Source: Nitratireductor soli | GTDB lineage: Bacteria; Pseudomonadota; Alphaproteobacteria; Rhizobiales; Rhizobiaceae | Assembly: GCF_001050155.1 (NCBI RefSeq) | Contig: NZ_LFVY01000006.1 | Location: 124,001-188,000, forward strand | Direction of reading: 5' to 3' | Length of the DNA: 64,000 bases | Shown: one piece after another, positions 1 through 9,704 of the stretch | Position numbering within the stretch: the stretch's first letter is position 1 | Layout: each line of letters starts with the position of its first letter | Notes under the pieces: model-generated | Seen by the model: only the letters and a program-made list of their open reading frames with translations | The model's database searches: none | Told to the model about the DNA's origin: nothing | Translations under genes and position numbers: made by a program

Positions 1-3000
1 TCTTGCCGGACACGACCTTGAACGGCGCGCCGCGGGTCAGGCCCTTGGAGAAGGGGGTCGCCTTGCCCTCGGTGATGCCGCGGCCGAGCGCGGTGTTGGT
101 GAAGTCGCTGGTGTCGACATGGGCGAGGTCCGAACGGTCGAGATAGGAGACCGCCAGTTCGCGGAACACGTAGTCGAGGATCGACGTGGCGTTCTTGATG
201 GCGTCATTGCCCTGGACCATGCCGGCCGGCTCGAATTTGGTGAAGGTGAAGGCCTCCACATATTCCTCGAGCGGCACGCCATATTGCAGGCCGAGAGAGA
301 TGGCGATGGCGAAATTGTTCATCATGGCGCGGAAGGCCGCACCTTCCTTGTGCATGTCGATGAAAATCTCGCCGATGCGGCCATCGTCGAACTCGCCGGT
401 GCGCAGATAGACCTTGTGTCCGCCGACGACGGCCTTCTGGGTGTAGCCCTTGCGGCGGTTCGGCAGCTTTTCGCGTTCGCGCACCAGTTTCTCGACGATG
501 CGCTCGACGATCTTTTCGGTGACGATCGTCGCCTGGGCGGCGGCTGGCGACGCGATCAGCTCCTCGACCAGGTCGTCGGCCTCTTCCTCGTCATCCGACA
601 AGAGCGAGGCGTTGAGCGGCTGCGAGAGTTTCGAGCCGTCGCGGTAAAGCGCATTGGCCTTCAACGCCAGCTTCCAGGAAAGCATGTAGGCTTCCTTGCA
701 GTCGTCGACCGTGGCGTCGTTGGGCATGTTGATGGTTTTCGAGATGGCGCCCGAGATGAAGGGCTGCGCCGCCGCCATCATGCGGATGTGGCTGTCGACC
801 GACAGATAGCGCTTGCCGATCTTGCCGCAGGGATTGGCGCAGTCGAAGACGGGCAGGTGCTCGTCTTTCAGATGCGGCGCGCCCTCCAGCGTCATGGCGC
901 CGCAAATGTGGATGTTGGCGGCCTCGATCTCCTTCCTGGAGAAGCCGAGGGCAGGGAGCATCTCGAAGGAGAAATCGTCGAGCTGCTCCTGCGTGAAGCC
1001 GAGCGCAACCTTGCAGAATTCCTCGCCCAGCGTCCATTTGTTGAAGGCGAACTTGATGTCGAAGGCCGATTTCAGCGCCGTGTTGAGCGTGGCGATGACC
1101 GCGTCGTCGAACCCCTTGGCCTTCAGCGTCGTCGGGTTGATGCCCGGCGCCTGGTTGAGATTGCCGTGGCCGACGGCATAGGCCTCGATCTCGGCGATGT
1201 CGGCTTCCGAATAGCCGAGCGTGCGCAGCGCCTCGGGCACGGCGCGGTTGATGATCTTGAAATAGCCGCCGCCGGCCAGCTTCTTGAACTTGACCAGGGC
1301 GAAGTCGGGCTCGATGCCGGTGGTGTCGCAATCCATGACCAGGCCGATCGTGCCGGTTGGCGCAATCACGGTGGCCTGGGCGTTGCGGTAGCCATGCTTC
1401 TCGCCAAGCTCGAGCGCCCGGTCCCAGGCAGCCTTCGCATGCTCGATCAGGTCGGCATGCGGGCATTCCTCGGCCTTCAGCGGCACCGGATTGACGGCAA
1501 GCTTTTCATAACCGTCCGTCTCGCCATGGGCGGCGCGGCGGTGGTTGCGCATGACGCGCAGCATGTGGTCGGCATTGCGCTCGTAATCGGGGAAGGGGCC
1601 GAGCTCGCCGGCCATTTCGGCGCTGGTCGCGTAGGCGATGCCGGTCATGATCGCCGTCAGCGCGCCGCCGATGGCGCGGCCTTCAGGGGAATCATAGGGA
1701 ATGCCGGAGGTCATCAGGAGGCCGCCGATATTGGCGTAGCCGAGGCCCAGCGTGCGGTACTCGTAGGACAGGCGGGCGATTTCCCTGGACGGGAACTGCG
1801 CCATCATGACGGAGATTTCCAGCACCATGGTCCACAGGCGCACCGTGTGCTCGTAGGCCGCGATGTCGATCGAGCCGTCCTTGTTGCGGTACTGCAAGAG
1901 GTTCATCGAGGCCAGGTTGCAGGCCGTGTCGTCGAGGAACATGTATTCCGAGCACGGGTTGGAGGCGCGGATGGGGCCTGCCGCCGGCGCGGTGTGCCAG
2001 TCGTTCATGGTGGTGTTGTAGTGCAGACCGGGATCGGCCGATGCCCAGGCGGCGTAGCCGATCTTCTCCCACAGGTCACGCGCCTTCAAAACCTTGGCCG
2101 GCTTGCCGTCGATGCGGTTGATCAGCGTCCAGTCGCCATCGTTCTCGACGGCGCGCAGGAAGTCATCCTTGAGCGAGACGGAATTGTTGGAGTTTTGGCC
2201 CGAAACGGTGAGATAGGCTTCCGAATCCCAATCCGTGTCGTAGGTCTTGAAGGCGATGTCCGTATAGCCCTGCCTGGCGAACTGGATGACGCGCTTGATG
2301 TAGTTTTCCGGCACGGCGCTGCGCTTGGCGGCTTTCACCTCGCGCTTGAGGGCCGGGTTCTTCAGCGGGTCGAAGCAATCGTCCCGCGTGGCTTCCGAGC
2401 CCGCCTCGCAATTGACACAGGCCTTCATGATGGCTTCGAGGTGTTTCTTGACGATCTTGGAGCCGGTGACGAGGGCGGCAACCTTCTGCTCCTCGTTCAC
2501 CTTCCAGTCGATATAGGCCTCGATGTCGGGATGATCGGCGTCGACCACCACCATCTTGGCGGCGCGGCGGGTGGTGCCGCCCGATTTGATGGCGCCGGCG
2601 GCGCGGTCGCCGATCTTGAGGAAGGACATCAGGCCCGACGATTTGCCGCCGCCCGACAGGCGCTCGCCTTCGCCGCGCAGATGCGAGAAGTTGGAGCCGG
2701 TGCCGGAGCCGTATTTGAACAGGCGCGCCTCGCGCACCCAAAGATCCATGATGCCGCCTTCATTGACCAGATCGTCGCCGACGGACTGGATGAAGCAGGC
2801 ATGCGGCTGCGGATGCTCGTAGGAGGATTTGGACTTGGTCAGTTTGCCGGTGAAGGGGTCGACGTAATAGTGCCCCTGGCCGGGACCGTCGATGCCGTAG
2901 GCCCAATGCAGGCCGGTGTTGAACCATTGCGGGGAATTGGGCGCGACGCGCTGCGTGGCGAGCATGTAGCACAATTCGTCCATGAAGGTCTGCGCGTCTT

Positions 3001-3391
3001 GTTCCGAATCGAAATAGCCGCCTTTCCAGCCCCAATAGGTCCAGGTGCCGGCAAGCCGGTTGAAGACCTGGGCAGCGCTCGTCTCGGAGCCGGTGCGCTC
3101 GCCCTCGGGCAGGTCGGCAAGGGCTGCCTCGTCGGCCACCGAACGCCACAGGAAGGAGGGAACGGAATTTTCCTCGACCTTTTTCAGGCGCGCCGGCACG
3201 CCGGCCTTGCGGAAATATTTCTGCGCCAGGATGTCGCTGGCGACCTGGCTGAACTGTGTCGGGACGTCGATATTCTCCAGCCGGAAGACGATGGAGCCAT
3301 CCGGATTCTTGATTTCACTGGTGGCCTTGCGGAAGGGAACCTCCGCGTATGGGCTCTGACCTTCCTTCGTGAACCGGCGTTCGATGCGCAT
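1..3391 (-). CDS. nrdJ: Vitamin B12-dependent (class II) ribonucleotide reductase, C-terminus cut by window start
   Basis: Reduces ribonucleotides to deoxyribonucleotides with an adenosylcobalamin-generated thiyl radical, in the cytoplasm. The minus strand reads open for 1130 codons from ATG at 3391 to the window edge. The N-terminus ([15 protein letters not shown]) is typical of rhizobial NrdJ. The NPCSE motif at about residues 478-482 supplies the radical cysteine with its Asn/Glu partners. [11 protein letters not shown] and [13 protein letters not shown] are further class signatures. Family members are about 1200-1260 residues, so roughly the last hundred residues, with the C-terminal redox cysteines, lie outside the window. 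AGGAC stands about 9 bases before the ATG. No class I subunits are seen nearby. NrdR-box-like sites lie upstream. Identity is secure. Confidence 0.97.
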   Translation of the reverse strand, partial: MRIERRFTKEGQSPYAEVPFRKATSEIKNPDGSIVFRLENIDVPTQFSQVASDILAQKYFRKAGVPARLKKVEENSVPSFLWRSVADEAALADLPEGERTGSETSAAQVFNRLAGTWTYWGWKGGYFDSEQDAQTFMDELCYMLATQRVAPNSPQWFNTGLHWAYGIDGPGQGHYYVDPFTGKLTKSKSSYEHPQPHACFIQSVGDDLVNEGGIMDLWVREARLFKYGSGTGSNFSHLRGEGERLSGGGKSSGLMSFLKIGDRAAGAIKSGGTTRRAAKMVVVDADHPDIEAYIDWKVNEEQKVAALVTGSKIVKKHLEAIMKACVNCEAGSEATRDDCFDPLKNPALKREVKAAKRSAVPENYIKRVIQFARQGYTDIAFKTYDTDWDSEAYLTVSGQNSNNSVSLKDDFLRAVENDGDWTLINRIDGKPAKVLKARDLWEKIGYAAWASADPGLHYNTTMNDWHTAPAAGPIRASNPCSEYMFLDDTACNLASMNLLQYRNKDGSIDIAAYEHTVRLWTMVLEISVMMAQFPSREIARLSYEYRTLGLGYANIGGLLMTSGIPYDSPEGRAIGGALTAIMTGIAYATSAEMAGELGPFPDYERNADHMLRVMRNHRRAAHGETDGYEKLAVNPVPLKAEECPHADLIEHAKAAWDRALELGEKHGYRNAQATVIAPTGTIGLVMDCDTTGIEPDFALVKFKKLAGGGYFKIINRAVPEALRTLGYSEADIAEIEAYAVGHGNLNQAPGINPTTLKAKGFDDAVIATLNTALKSAFDIKFAFNKWTLGEEFCKVALGFTQEQLDDFSFEMLPALGFSRKEIEAANIHICGAMTLEGAPHLKDEHLPVFDCANPCGKIGKRYLSVDSHIRMMAAAQPFISGAISKTINMPNDATVDDCKEAYMLSWKLALKANALYRDGSKLSQPLNASLLSDDEEEADDLVEELIASPAAAQATIVTEKIVERIVEKLVREREKLPNRRKGYTQKAVVGGHKVYLRTGEFDDGRIGEIFIDMHKEGAAFRAMMNNFAIAISLGLQYGVPLEEYVEAFTFTKFEPAGMVQGNDAIKNATSILDYVFRELAVSYLDRSDLAHVDTSDFTNTALGRGITEGKATPFSKGLTRGAPFKVVSGK

Positions 3392-3409
3392 TTTGTCCTC
3401 TTGCCCCTA

Positions 3410-3425
3410 TTCCCAAATATAGTGT
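3410..3425. promoter_or_regulatory. NrdR-box-like site proximal to nrdJ
   Basis: The 16 bases end in AAATATAGTGT, matching the right half of the NrdR consensus (ACACTATATATAGTGT) closely; the left half is degenerate (TTCCC). It lies 19 bases upstream of the nrdJ start, where NrdR binding would block transcription. NrdR is the known ATP/dATP-sensing repressor of RNR genes. The match is seen in the sequence; function is inferred. Confidence 0.6.
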
Positions 3426-3466
3426 CCGTGACGGCGAAACGCCTCATCACATTTTTGCCGTCACGG
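3426..3466. repeat. Inverted repeat in the nrdJ leader
   Basis: Arms CCGTGACGGC (3426-3435) and GCCGTCACGG (3457-3466) are perfect 10-base complements around a 21-base loop. The element directly abuts the proximal NrdR-like site. Read leftwards it could form a stem-loop in the nrdJ 5' leader. No U-tract follows, so it is not a plain terminator. Confidence 0.6.
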
Positions 3467-3628
3467 ACGGTTGTCCGCCGTCTGCCGTCCGCCTGTGCGA
3501 ACGGCTCTCCTGATACTGAAGGTTGGTGCTTCTCACGGGGCTCGCCCCGCTTCCAAAAGCCTTGTCCCGCTCTATGCGGAACCGCCCCCAACCTGACGCT
3601 TATGCGACCATAATGTCACAGAACCTTC

Positions 3629-3644
3629 ACACTATCTGGTAAGG
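3629..3644. promoter_or_regulatory. Half NrdR-box-like site
   Basis: Begins ACACTAT, the exact left half of the NrdR consensus, but the right half is not conserved. It lies 29 bases from the much better site at 3658. NrdR boxes normally occur in pairs in helical phase, so this is a candidate weak partner only. Confidence 0.3.
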
Positions 3645-3657
3645 AGAATATCTGAAG

Positions 3658-3673
3658 ACACTAAATATAGTGT
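3658..3673. promoter_or_regulatory. NrdR box (near-perfect)
   Basis: ACACTAAATATAGTGT differs from the symmetrical NrdR consensus at one position. It stands 267 bases upstream of the nrdJ ATG, unusually far. Either the nrdJ transcript starts in this region with a long leader, or the box pair loops to the proximal site at 3410. Confidence 0.75.
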
Positions 3674-4027
3674 TAACAGCTTCTTTTCGCCAGACCGGAA
3701 CGCCATACGTCATCCGCATTTTTTCCACGGCGCGAACAGCTCCGCTCTGCCCGAATCATGTCCGGGCAGCCCTTGGAAACTCAATACAAATTTGGAAAAT
3801 CGACCAACGCGAAGCTTGGCCAATCGCGCCTTCAGACGCCGACGCGAAATCCATAAAAAGCGACTCGCCGCCGCCCGTCAAGCTATCGTTCTTGGATGAT
3901 TTGTGACCGCAAGATGTTGTGTGTGTCGGTTGTGAATAATGGGGATGGCTTTTGCCCGGGCTTGCGTCTTGCAGAACCGGGCTTTCCCACGGGCTGCGGC
4001 CGCGACGGCGGCGATTGGGCGCGTGGC
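3674..4027. other. Intergenic stretch without a supported gene
   Basis: Short open frames occur on both strands, but none has a ribosome-binding site together with recognisable protein content. GCCCGG and CCGGGC around 3957-3987 could form a weak hairpin downstream of the phosphate transporter. Nothing else was recognised. Confidence 0.5.
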
Positions 4028-5563
4028 TCAGGCCATCAGGTCGAGCACGAGAAAAATACCGGCCGACAGAAGTGCTGCCGCCGGCACGGTCGTCACCCAG
4101 GCGGCGACGATGGTGCGCACATGGACGCGGCGCACCAATTTGCGCCGGGCGACCTCCTCGCGCGACGTGCTGTGCATCTCCAGTTCCTCGTCTTCCTCCG
4201 CAGAGGAGGCGCCGTTCTTCTTCAGCTGGACGCCCTTGCGCTCCAGGTAGGCGCGGCGGCGCTTTGAATGGGCGGTGTACCATTCGCGGAAGAAGCCGAC
4301 GCCGAAAATTGCGCCGACCGCCGTGTGCGTGGAGCTGATCGGCAGACCGAAGGCGGAGGCGATGATGACGGTGATGGCCGCCGACAGCGCAACGCAGAAA
4401 GCGCGCATCGGATTGAGCTTGGTGATCTGCTCGCCGACCATGCGGATGAGCTTGGGACCGAACAGGACCAGGCCGAGGGAAATGCCGACGGCGCCGATGA
4501 CCATCACCCAGAAGGGGATGGCGACGGTGGTGTTGACGGCGCTTTCATGGACGGTGAAGACGATGGCCGCCAGCGGGCCGACGGCATTGGCGACGTCGTT
4601 GGCGCCGTGGGCAAAGGAGAGGAGGGCGGCGGAGATCACCAGAGGCAGCTTGAACAGGCGGCGCAGCGACTGGTTGCGGTTCTCCAATCCCTCCGACTGG
4701 CGGCGCACCAGGATGCGGGCGAAGAACCAGGTGACGGCGAAGAAGGCCAGGCCGACGAGAAGCGTGCCGAGGCCGCTGACCGCAATGACCCGGTTGAGTC
4801 CCTTGGTGGTCAGATAGGCGGAGAAGGCGCCGGCCATGACGGCGATCAGCAGCGGCACCCAGCGCCGGGCGGCCGAGATCTTGTCGTCCTGGTAGATGAT
4901 GGCGGTCTTGATGAAGGCGAGGAACAGCGCAGCGACGACGCCGCCGATCAGCGGCGAAATCACCCAGCTGGCGGCGATCTGCGTCATCATCGACCAATCG
5001 ACTGAGGAGAAGCCGGCTGCCGCGATGCCGGCGCCGACGACGCCGCCGACCACCGAATGGGTGGTCGAGACGGGGGCGCCGATCCAGGTCGCCAGATTGA
5101 TCCACAGGGCGGAAGAGAGGAGAGCGGCCATCATGGCGCGGATGAAGGTTTCGGGCGTGCCGACGGCAGCCGGATCGATGATGCCCTTGGAAATGGTGCC
5201 GACCACTTCACCGCCGGCGATCAGCGCGCCGGCGCTCTCGAATATGGCGGCGATCAGCAAGGCCCCGCCGAGGCTCATCGCCTTGGCGCCAACGGCCGGT
5301 CCGACATTGTTGGCGACGTCGTTGGCGCCGATATTGAGGGCCATGTAGGCGCCGATCGCCGCGGCCGCGATGATGATGATGGCGCCGGGCTCGCCGATCA
5401 CGTAGGTGGCGGCAAAAATCGCCGTCAGCGCCAGGAACAGGAGGCCAAGACCCGGCGCCACCAGGCCGCGGGCCACCGTGCTGGTGGCTTCCTCCACATG
5501 GACGAGCTTGTCGAGGTCCTTGTCGAGCGTCTGCTTGCGCGGCGTCGCGGCTGTGTCGGTCAT
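4028..5563 (-). CDS. Inorganic phosphate transporter, PiT family
   Basis: Low-affinity phosphate (metal-phosphate):cation symporter of the inner membrane, 511 residues. The two PiT repeats are plain: GANDVANNVGPAVGAK near residue 98 and GANDVANAVGPLAAI near residue 320. Many hydrophobic segments follow a 35-residue charged cytoplasmic start. A basic and acidic hydrophilic loop (SKRRRAYLERKGVQLKK, then SAEEDEELE) lies near the C-terminus before two last membrane segments, as in larger PiT proteins. No phoU-like partner gene adjoins it, so it seems a single-gene unit. The ATG at 5563 has only a weak ribosome-binding site. Confidence 0.93.
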   Translation of the reverse strand: MTDTAATPRKQTLDKDLDKLVHVEEATSTVARGLVAPGLGLLFLALTAIFAATYVIGEPGAIIIIAAAAIGAYMALNIGANDVANNVGPAVGAKAMSLGGALLIAAIFESAGALIAGGEVVGTISKGIIDPAAVGTPETFIRAMMAALLSSALWINLATWIGAPVSTTHSVVGGVVGAGIAAAGFSSVDWSMMTQIAASWVISPLIGGVVAALFLAFIKTAIIYQDDKISAARRWVPLLIAVMAGAFSAYLTTKGLNRVIAVSGLGTLLVGLAFFAVTWFFARILVRRQSEGLENRNQSLRRLFKLPLVISAALLSFAHGANDVANAVGPLAAIVFTVHESAVNTTVAIPFWVMVIGAVGISLGLVLFGPKLIRMVGEQITKLNPMRAFCVALSAAITVIIASAFGLPISSTHTAVGAIFGVGFFREWYTAHSKRRRAYLERKGVQLKKNGASSAEEDEELEMHSTSREEVARRKLVRRVHVRTIVAAWVTTVPAAALLSAGIFLVLDLMA

Positions 5564-5678
5564 GCCATATCCAATTTGCGACCGGCGCGGCGCCCAGGGA
5601 ACCGCACGGCATCAACATTCATCTCGGGTTAGGAAACATAGGCCGGCACGGCAAGCGCAGAGCTGAAAAACAAGTCGC

Positions 5679-6152
5679 TCAGGCAGCGATTTCCCGTGGA
5701 TTGTCGGCAAAGCGCATGATCAGCTCGGCCAGATCGGGCTCATCGACCAGGGCAGCCGCATCGCGCGCGGCAAACCATTGGCGGGTGCGACGCTTGCGTT
5801 CGGGCCATTTGGCCAGTTCGCGGGTCACTTCCATGGGAACGATGGCCACTTCGCAGCGCCATTCGACGCCCGAGCCGCGCAGCTTGCTGTAGTAGAAGCG
5901 GCCAAACTCCTCGGCTTCGGCGCGGCCCTTGATGCCGGCCTCTTCACGCGCCTCGCGCGTGGCGGCCTGCGAAAGGGATTCCGGCCCTTCGGGCCAACCC
6001 TTGGGCAGCACCCAGCGCCCGGTGTCACGGCTGGTCACCAGCATGATTTCGACGCGACCGTCCGTGTCGGCTTTTCGCCATGGCAAAGCCGCTGCCTGGA
6101 CGCGGCGCGGATTGCCGCCGAACAGACGCCGGACCTTCTCGGTCAACCGCAT
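5679..6152 (-). CDS. Nudix hydrolase
   Basis: Hydrolyses a nucleoside diphosphate linked to another group. The full 23-residue Nudix box is present: the Gly of the GWPEGPESL segment (about residue 52), Glu six residues later, then REAREEAGI. The compact 157-residue size, the early tryptophan (LPWRK) and the WVLPKGWPEGPE segment resemble the diadenosine/diphosphoinositol polyphosphate hydrolase branch, but substrate cannot be read from sequence. Transcribed alone, 196 bases downstream of bluB. No clear ribosome-binding site precedes the ATG. Confidence 0.9.
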   Translation of the reverse strand: MRLTEKVRRLFGGNPRRVQAAALPWRKADTDGRVEIMLVTSRDTGRWVLPKGWPEGPESLSQAATREAREEAGIKGRAEAEEFGRFYYSKLRGSGVEWRCEVAIVPMEVTRELAKWPERKRRTRQWFAARDAAALVDEPDLAELIMRFADNPREIAA

Positions 6153-6348
6153 GCGTGTGCAGTGACTGATAATCGCACTTCTCCTTCATCCCGGGTGCTT
6201 TACGCCCGGATTCCAGTTGTCGCCGCAACTTCCTGTTTTTACATTTTTTTCGCGATCGGCGAAATCACAGTTCTTCGCCGCGAGCGTGGGCAGCGAATCA
6301 AACAACGCTCAGCCCTTGCGCACACAAATAGTTACTTTGGGTGAAGAA

Positions 6349-7098
6349 TCAACCGTTTGATGCAAGTTCCGTGCATGCGAGAGCCTGCGAAACCGCGTCG
6401 GCGGGCGTCCCCCAAAACTCATCGTGAATCAGTTCGCCAAGCGGCGTGCGCGTGCGCCAACCGCGCTGCTCGAGTTCGGGGCGACCGAAGAACCCCCTGA
6501 CGTGGCCGACGCAGAGATAGCCGACCAGCCGGATATGGTCGGGAATGCCGAGCGCGACCTTGACGCGGGCCGGGTCGAGAATGCTGACCCAGCCGACGCC
6601 AATGCCTTCGGCGCGCGCCGCAAGCCAGAAATTCTGGATGGCGCAGACCGTGCTGAACAGGTCGGTGTCGCGCATGTGAGTGGCGCCGAGCACCACCGGG
6701 CCACCGCGGGTCGGATCGCTGGTCACGCAGACATTGAGGGGCGCGGTCGCGATGCCCTCGAGTTTCAAAGCCTTGTATTGCGCTTGCTTCTGCTCGGGAA
6801 ACAGGCTTGCCGCCTGTTCGTTCGCGTCGGCGAATATCTCGGCGATCTTCTGTCGCGTCCGCGGGCTGCGCACGAGGATGAAATCCCATGGCTGCGACAG
6901 GCCGACGGATGGGGCGTGGTGGGCCGCGGTGAGGATGCGCGCCAAGGTGGCGTCGTCGATCGGGTCGGGAAGAAATTCGCCGCGCACGTCGCGGCGCGTG
7001 GCGATGGCCTGGTAGACGGCCTGCCGGTCCGTCTCGGCGAAGGCGGCTCCTGGTTGCAGGTCAAGCCCGCTGCTCGACGGGGTTGGCTTGTCCGTCAT
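6349..7098 (-). CDS. bluB: 5,6-dimethylbenzimidazole synthase
   Basis: BluB cannibalises reduced FMN with oxygen to make 5,6-dimethylbenzimidazole, the lower ligand of vitamin B12. The 249-residue protein has the nitroreductase-like fold with RRDVRGEFLPDPI at residues 35-47, the BluB segment HHAPSVGLSQPWDFI and the VGWVSILDP segment. It is probably cotranscribed with the upstream phosphoribosyltransferase gene (42-base gap) and has a strong ribosome-binding site (GGGAGATGC). It fits biologically with the B12-dependent NrdJ 3 kb away. No cobalamin riboswitch is visible before the pair. Confidence 0.95.
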   Translation of the reverse strand: MTDKPTPSSSGLDLQPGAAFAETDRQAVYQAIATRRDVRGEFLPDPIDDATLARILTAAHHAPSVGLSQPWDFILVRSPRTRQKIAEIFADANEQAASLFPEQKQAQYKALKLEGIATAPLNVCVTSDPTRGGPVVLGATHMRDTDLFSTVCAIQNFWLAARAEGIGVGWVSILDPARVKVALGIPDHIRLVGYLCVGHVRGFFGRPELEQRGWRTRTPLGELIHDEFWGTPADAVSQALACTELASNG

Positions 7099-7140
7099 GC
7101 CTGCATCTCCCTGTGCTGAACCGTTGCGAGGCTCGGCGGT

Positions 7141-7638
7141 TCAGCCGCGTTCGTTCTCGGCGATCGGCTTCTGGTAGGAAAAACCCATGTCCCAGGGGAA
7201 ATAGATCCAGGTGTCCTGGGAGACCTCGGTGACGAAGGTGTCAACCAGCGGCCGGCCCTTCGGCTTGGCGTAGACCGTGGCGAAATGCGCCTTCGGCATC
7301 ATCGCCCGGACGATTGCCGCGGTCTTGCCGGTGTCCGTCAGGTCGTCGACGATCAGCACGCCCTCGCCGTCATTTTCCAGCAATGCCGGGTTGATCTCCT
7401 TCAGGACCTTGAGGTCTCCCTGTTCGGTGTAGTCGTGATAGGAGGCGACGCAAACGGTTTCGATGAGGCGGATGCCCAATTCGCGCGAAATGACGGCGGC
7501 CGGCACGAGGCCGCCGCGCGTGATGCAGACCATGGCTTTCCATCCGCCATTGACGCCGGACAATCGCCAGGCCAGGGCGCGGGCATCGCGGTGAAACTGA
7601 TCCCAGGAAACGGGAAAGGCTTTTTCGGGAAGGGACAT
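7141..7638 (-). CDS. gpt: Xanthine (guanine) phosphoribosyltransferase
   Basis: Transfers phosphoribose from PRPP to xanthine/guanine in purine salvage. The PRPP loop reads [14 protein letters not shown] (around residue 94), and [19 protein letters not shown] and the C-terminal IYFPWD segment match XGPRT. From ATG 7638 the protein has 165 residues, the usual Gpt length; a longer frame starting at 7758 adds 40 residues without family resemblance, so the shorter start was chosen. Likely first gene of a two-gene unit with bluB. Confidence 0.92.
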   Translation of the reverse strand: MSLPEKAFPVSWDQFHRDARALAWRLSGVNGGWKAMVCITRGGLVPAAVISRELGIRLIETVCVASYHDYTEQGDLKVLKEINPALLENDGEGVLIVDDLTDTGKTAAIVRAMMPKAHFATVYAKPKGRPLVDTFVTEVSQDTWIYFPWDMGFSYQKPIAENERG

Positions 7639-7788
7639 CGGCAACGCACTCCGCAAAAGGCGCTTCTGCGCCAGGACTGGGGCGCCGCGGCGCCGAGACT
7701 GGAATGCGCGGTGAATTAGCCGGAAAGGGATGCCGAGCGCAAGCCCGGCATCGATCATCCCTCTGGAATCGGTCGCATCAAGGCAAGC

Positions 7789-8631
7789 TCAATGGGCCAT
7801 CAGGGTCGGCACGGTCATCGATTGGAGAATGGTGCGGGTGGCGCCGCCGAAGACGAACTCCTTCAGGCGCGAACGGCCGAAGGCGCCCATGACGAGGAGC
7901 GTTGCGCCGGTGTCGGCGATGCGGTTGTCGATCACCTCGCCATGCGAGACGCCGCCGGAGCTTTCCACCTTCACCGTCACCTTGATGTCGTGGCGGGCAA
8001 GCGCTGCGGCGATGGCCGTTCCGGCCATCGAGGCGTCGCGTCGCGGCGTATCGTGCGGATCGATGCAGAGAATTTCGACACTCTCGGCCTCCCTCATGAA
8101 GGGCAGGGCGTCGAAAGCGGCGCGCGCCGCCTGGCGGCTGCCGTTCCAGGCGAGCAGGACCTTCTCGAACCGGGCGGCGCGCTCCTTGCGGATATACGGC
8201 ACGAGCAGCACCGGACGACCGGTCTCGAACAGCAGTGCCTCGACATTGGCGGCCATGCTTGACGTGGCGTCCGGATCGGTCTGCTGGACGATGACCAGAT
8301 CGGCGCTGCGGGCGCTCTCGATGCCAGAGATCGCCGAATCGCCCGACACGCTGTCGAAGCCGCGCCACTCATTGGTCACGCCCTCGATGCGCGCGCGCTC
8401 GCTGAACAAGGCGCGGATCACCGCATGGCGCCGTCCGGTTTCCTCCTGCATGTCGATGCTGAGATCGACCACGGGTCCGCCCATCGGCGAGGCCATGACC
8501 ATCGGCAACGCTTCGGCATGCAAGCCGATCACATGACTGTCGTGACGGGCGGCCAGCGGCAGGGCCAGATCGAGGACGCGCGGCGCGTCCGCTTCGCTTT
8601 GAAGAATGGCAAGGATCGTCTTGTAGGTCAT
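7789..8631 (-). CDS. Universal stress protein, tandem UspA type
   Basis: Cytoplasmic stress protein of 280 residues, the size of two fused Usp domains. The C-terminal half carries the ATP-binding pattern GATLLVMGAFGRSRLKEFVFGG and ends in STVPTL-like MTVPTLMAH. The N-terminal half begins KTILAILQSEADAPRVLDLA and is more diverged. A perfect AAGGAGG ribosome-binding site precedes ATG 8631. The gene is monocistronic; its upstream gap holds one copy of the 105-bp repeat family. Confidence 0.92.
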   Translation of the reverse strand: MTYKTILAILQSEADAPRVLDLALPLAARHDSHVIGLHAEALPMVMASPMGGPVVDLSIDMQEETGRRHAVIRALFSERARIEGVTNEWRGFDSVSGDSAISGIESARSADLVIVQQTDPDATSSMAANVEALLFETGRPVLLVPYIRKERAARFEKVLLAWNGSRQAARAAFDALPFMREAESVEILCIDPHDTPRRDASMAGTAIAAALARHDIKVTVKVESSGGVSHGEVIDNRIADTGATLLVMGAFGRSRLKEFVFGGATRTILQSMTVPTLMAH

Positions 8632-8671
8632 GTCAGCCTCCTTGAAGGGCGGTAAGCGGCAGTGGACGTCA

Positions 8672-8740
8672 GTCTATCTCATTGTTTTTCCGCATTTATG
8701 CGGACGCCAGGTGTGTCCACCTGACGGCAAAATGCTATAG
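8672..8740. repeat. Intergenic palindromic repeat, copy A (partial)
   Basis: Corresponds to the second half of copies at 25149 and 36964: GTCTATCTCATTGTTTTTCC, GCATTTATGCGGACG, CAGGTG..CACCTG and GCAAAATGCTATAG. The first hairpin is missing and a short spacer change is present. It lies in the 139-base gap between the usp and CinA-like genes. Confidence 0.85.
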
Positions 8741-8770
8741 GCGGAATCCTGTCCGGCACCTTGCGCCAGA

Positions 8771-9523
8771 TCAACGGATAACGGGTTCCTTCGGTTGCAA
8801 ATCCTTCAACATGGCTTCGACCGCCGCGGCAGCCATTGCCATGGCATCGGAGGAACGCGAGCGAACGACGATTTCGGTCCAGAACGTGCCGTCCTGGTAT
8901 TTTGGATAGGAGCCGATAATCGTCTCGGGGTTGGCCGCCTGGATTTCGCCGAGCGGACCGCCGATCGTGCCCTCGGGCAGCGATGAGGGAATCGTTTGCG
9001 AAACCAGCTTGGTGCCGGTCTCGAGCGTCGGCACCACCGTGTCGAGCATGGCCTGGAAGATCGCCGGCACGCCAGCCATCACATAGACGTTGCCGATGCG
9101 AAAGCCGGGCGCGATGGAAACCGGGTTGTCGATGTGCTCCGCGCCTTCGGGCATGCGCGCCATACGCTTGCGGGCGTCGGAGAATTCTATGCCACGGGCG
9201 GCATAATGCTGCTCCAGCAGCGCAAAGGCCTTCTGATCGTAGCCGCAGGGCACGCCGAAGGCATGGGCGATCGAATCGGCCGTGATGTCGTCATGCGTCG
9301 GGCCGATGCCGCCGGTGGTGAAGACGTAGGTGTTGCGGGCGCGCAGTTGGTTGACCGCCTCGGCGATGGCGTCGCGGTCGTCGGAAACGACGCGGACCTC
9401 GCGAAGATCGATGCCGACCGCCGTCAGCATATCGGCCAGATGGCCGATGTTGCGGTCCTTGGTGCGGCCGGACAGGATTTCGTCGCCGATCACCACCATG
9501 GCGGCCGTTACTATCTCGCTCAT
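8771..9523 (-). CDS. Molybdopterin-binding / CinA N-terminal domain protein
   Basis: MoaB/MogA-fold protein of 250 residues matching the CinA N-terminal (COG1058) domain. VIGDEILSGRTKDRN near the start and TTGGIGPTHDDITADSIA near residue 70 are diagnostic. The C-terminal nicotinamide-mononucleotide amidase domain of full CinA is absent, as is usual for the stand-alone rhizobial form. Start ATG 9523 gives the family N-terminus; 63 upstream codons in frame overlap the wrbA promoter region and look non-coding. It may act as an ADP-ribose/pyrophosphate hydrolase, but that is not shown here. Confidence 0.88.
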   Translation of the reverse strand: MSEIVTAAMVVIGDEILSGRTKDRNIGHLADMLTAVGIDLREVRVVSDDRDAIAEAVNQLRARNTYVFTTGGIGPTHDDITADSIAHAFGVPCGYDQKAFALLEQHYAARGIEFSDARKRMARMPEGAEHIDNPVSIAPGFRIGNVYVMAGVPAIFQAMLDTVVPTLETGTKLVSQTIPSSLPEGTIGGPLGEIQAANPETIIGSYPKYQDGTFWTEIVVRSRSSDAMAMAAAAVEAMLKDLQPKEPVIR

Positions 9524-9704
9524 TGCGCGTTGATCCTCATTCGACTGCCGAGAGATAGCCCCCTGACGGGACCAGGGCAATGGGTGTCGAATGGTGAACA
9601 GTGTGTCGGCGAACAGGCGGTTTTCGGTGAACCGATTGCTGTTTAAGTGAAGACGGAGCCGGACACCGGCATTGAGAGACAGATCGACGATCGGAGCGTG
9701 AAGC

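Noticed and set aside
119-3613. A 1164-codon open frame on the + strand
   Set aside because: It is the mirror of nrdJ on the other strand. The minus-strand reading gives an unmistakable ribonucleotide reductase; the + reading has skewed composition and no domain.
3426-3660. Cobalamin riboswitch before nrdJ
   Set aside because: A CAGGAGAGCCG segment on the minus strand loosely resembles the B12 box, but the other conserved core elements are not found and nrdJ is not normally B12-riboswitch controlled.
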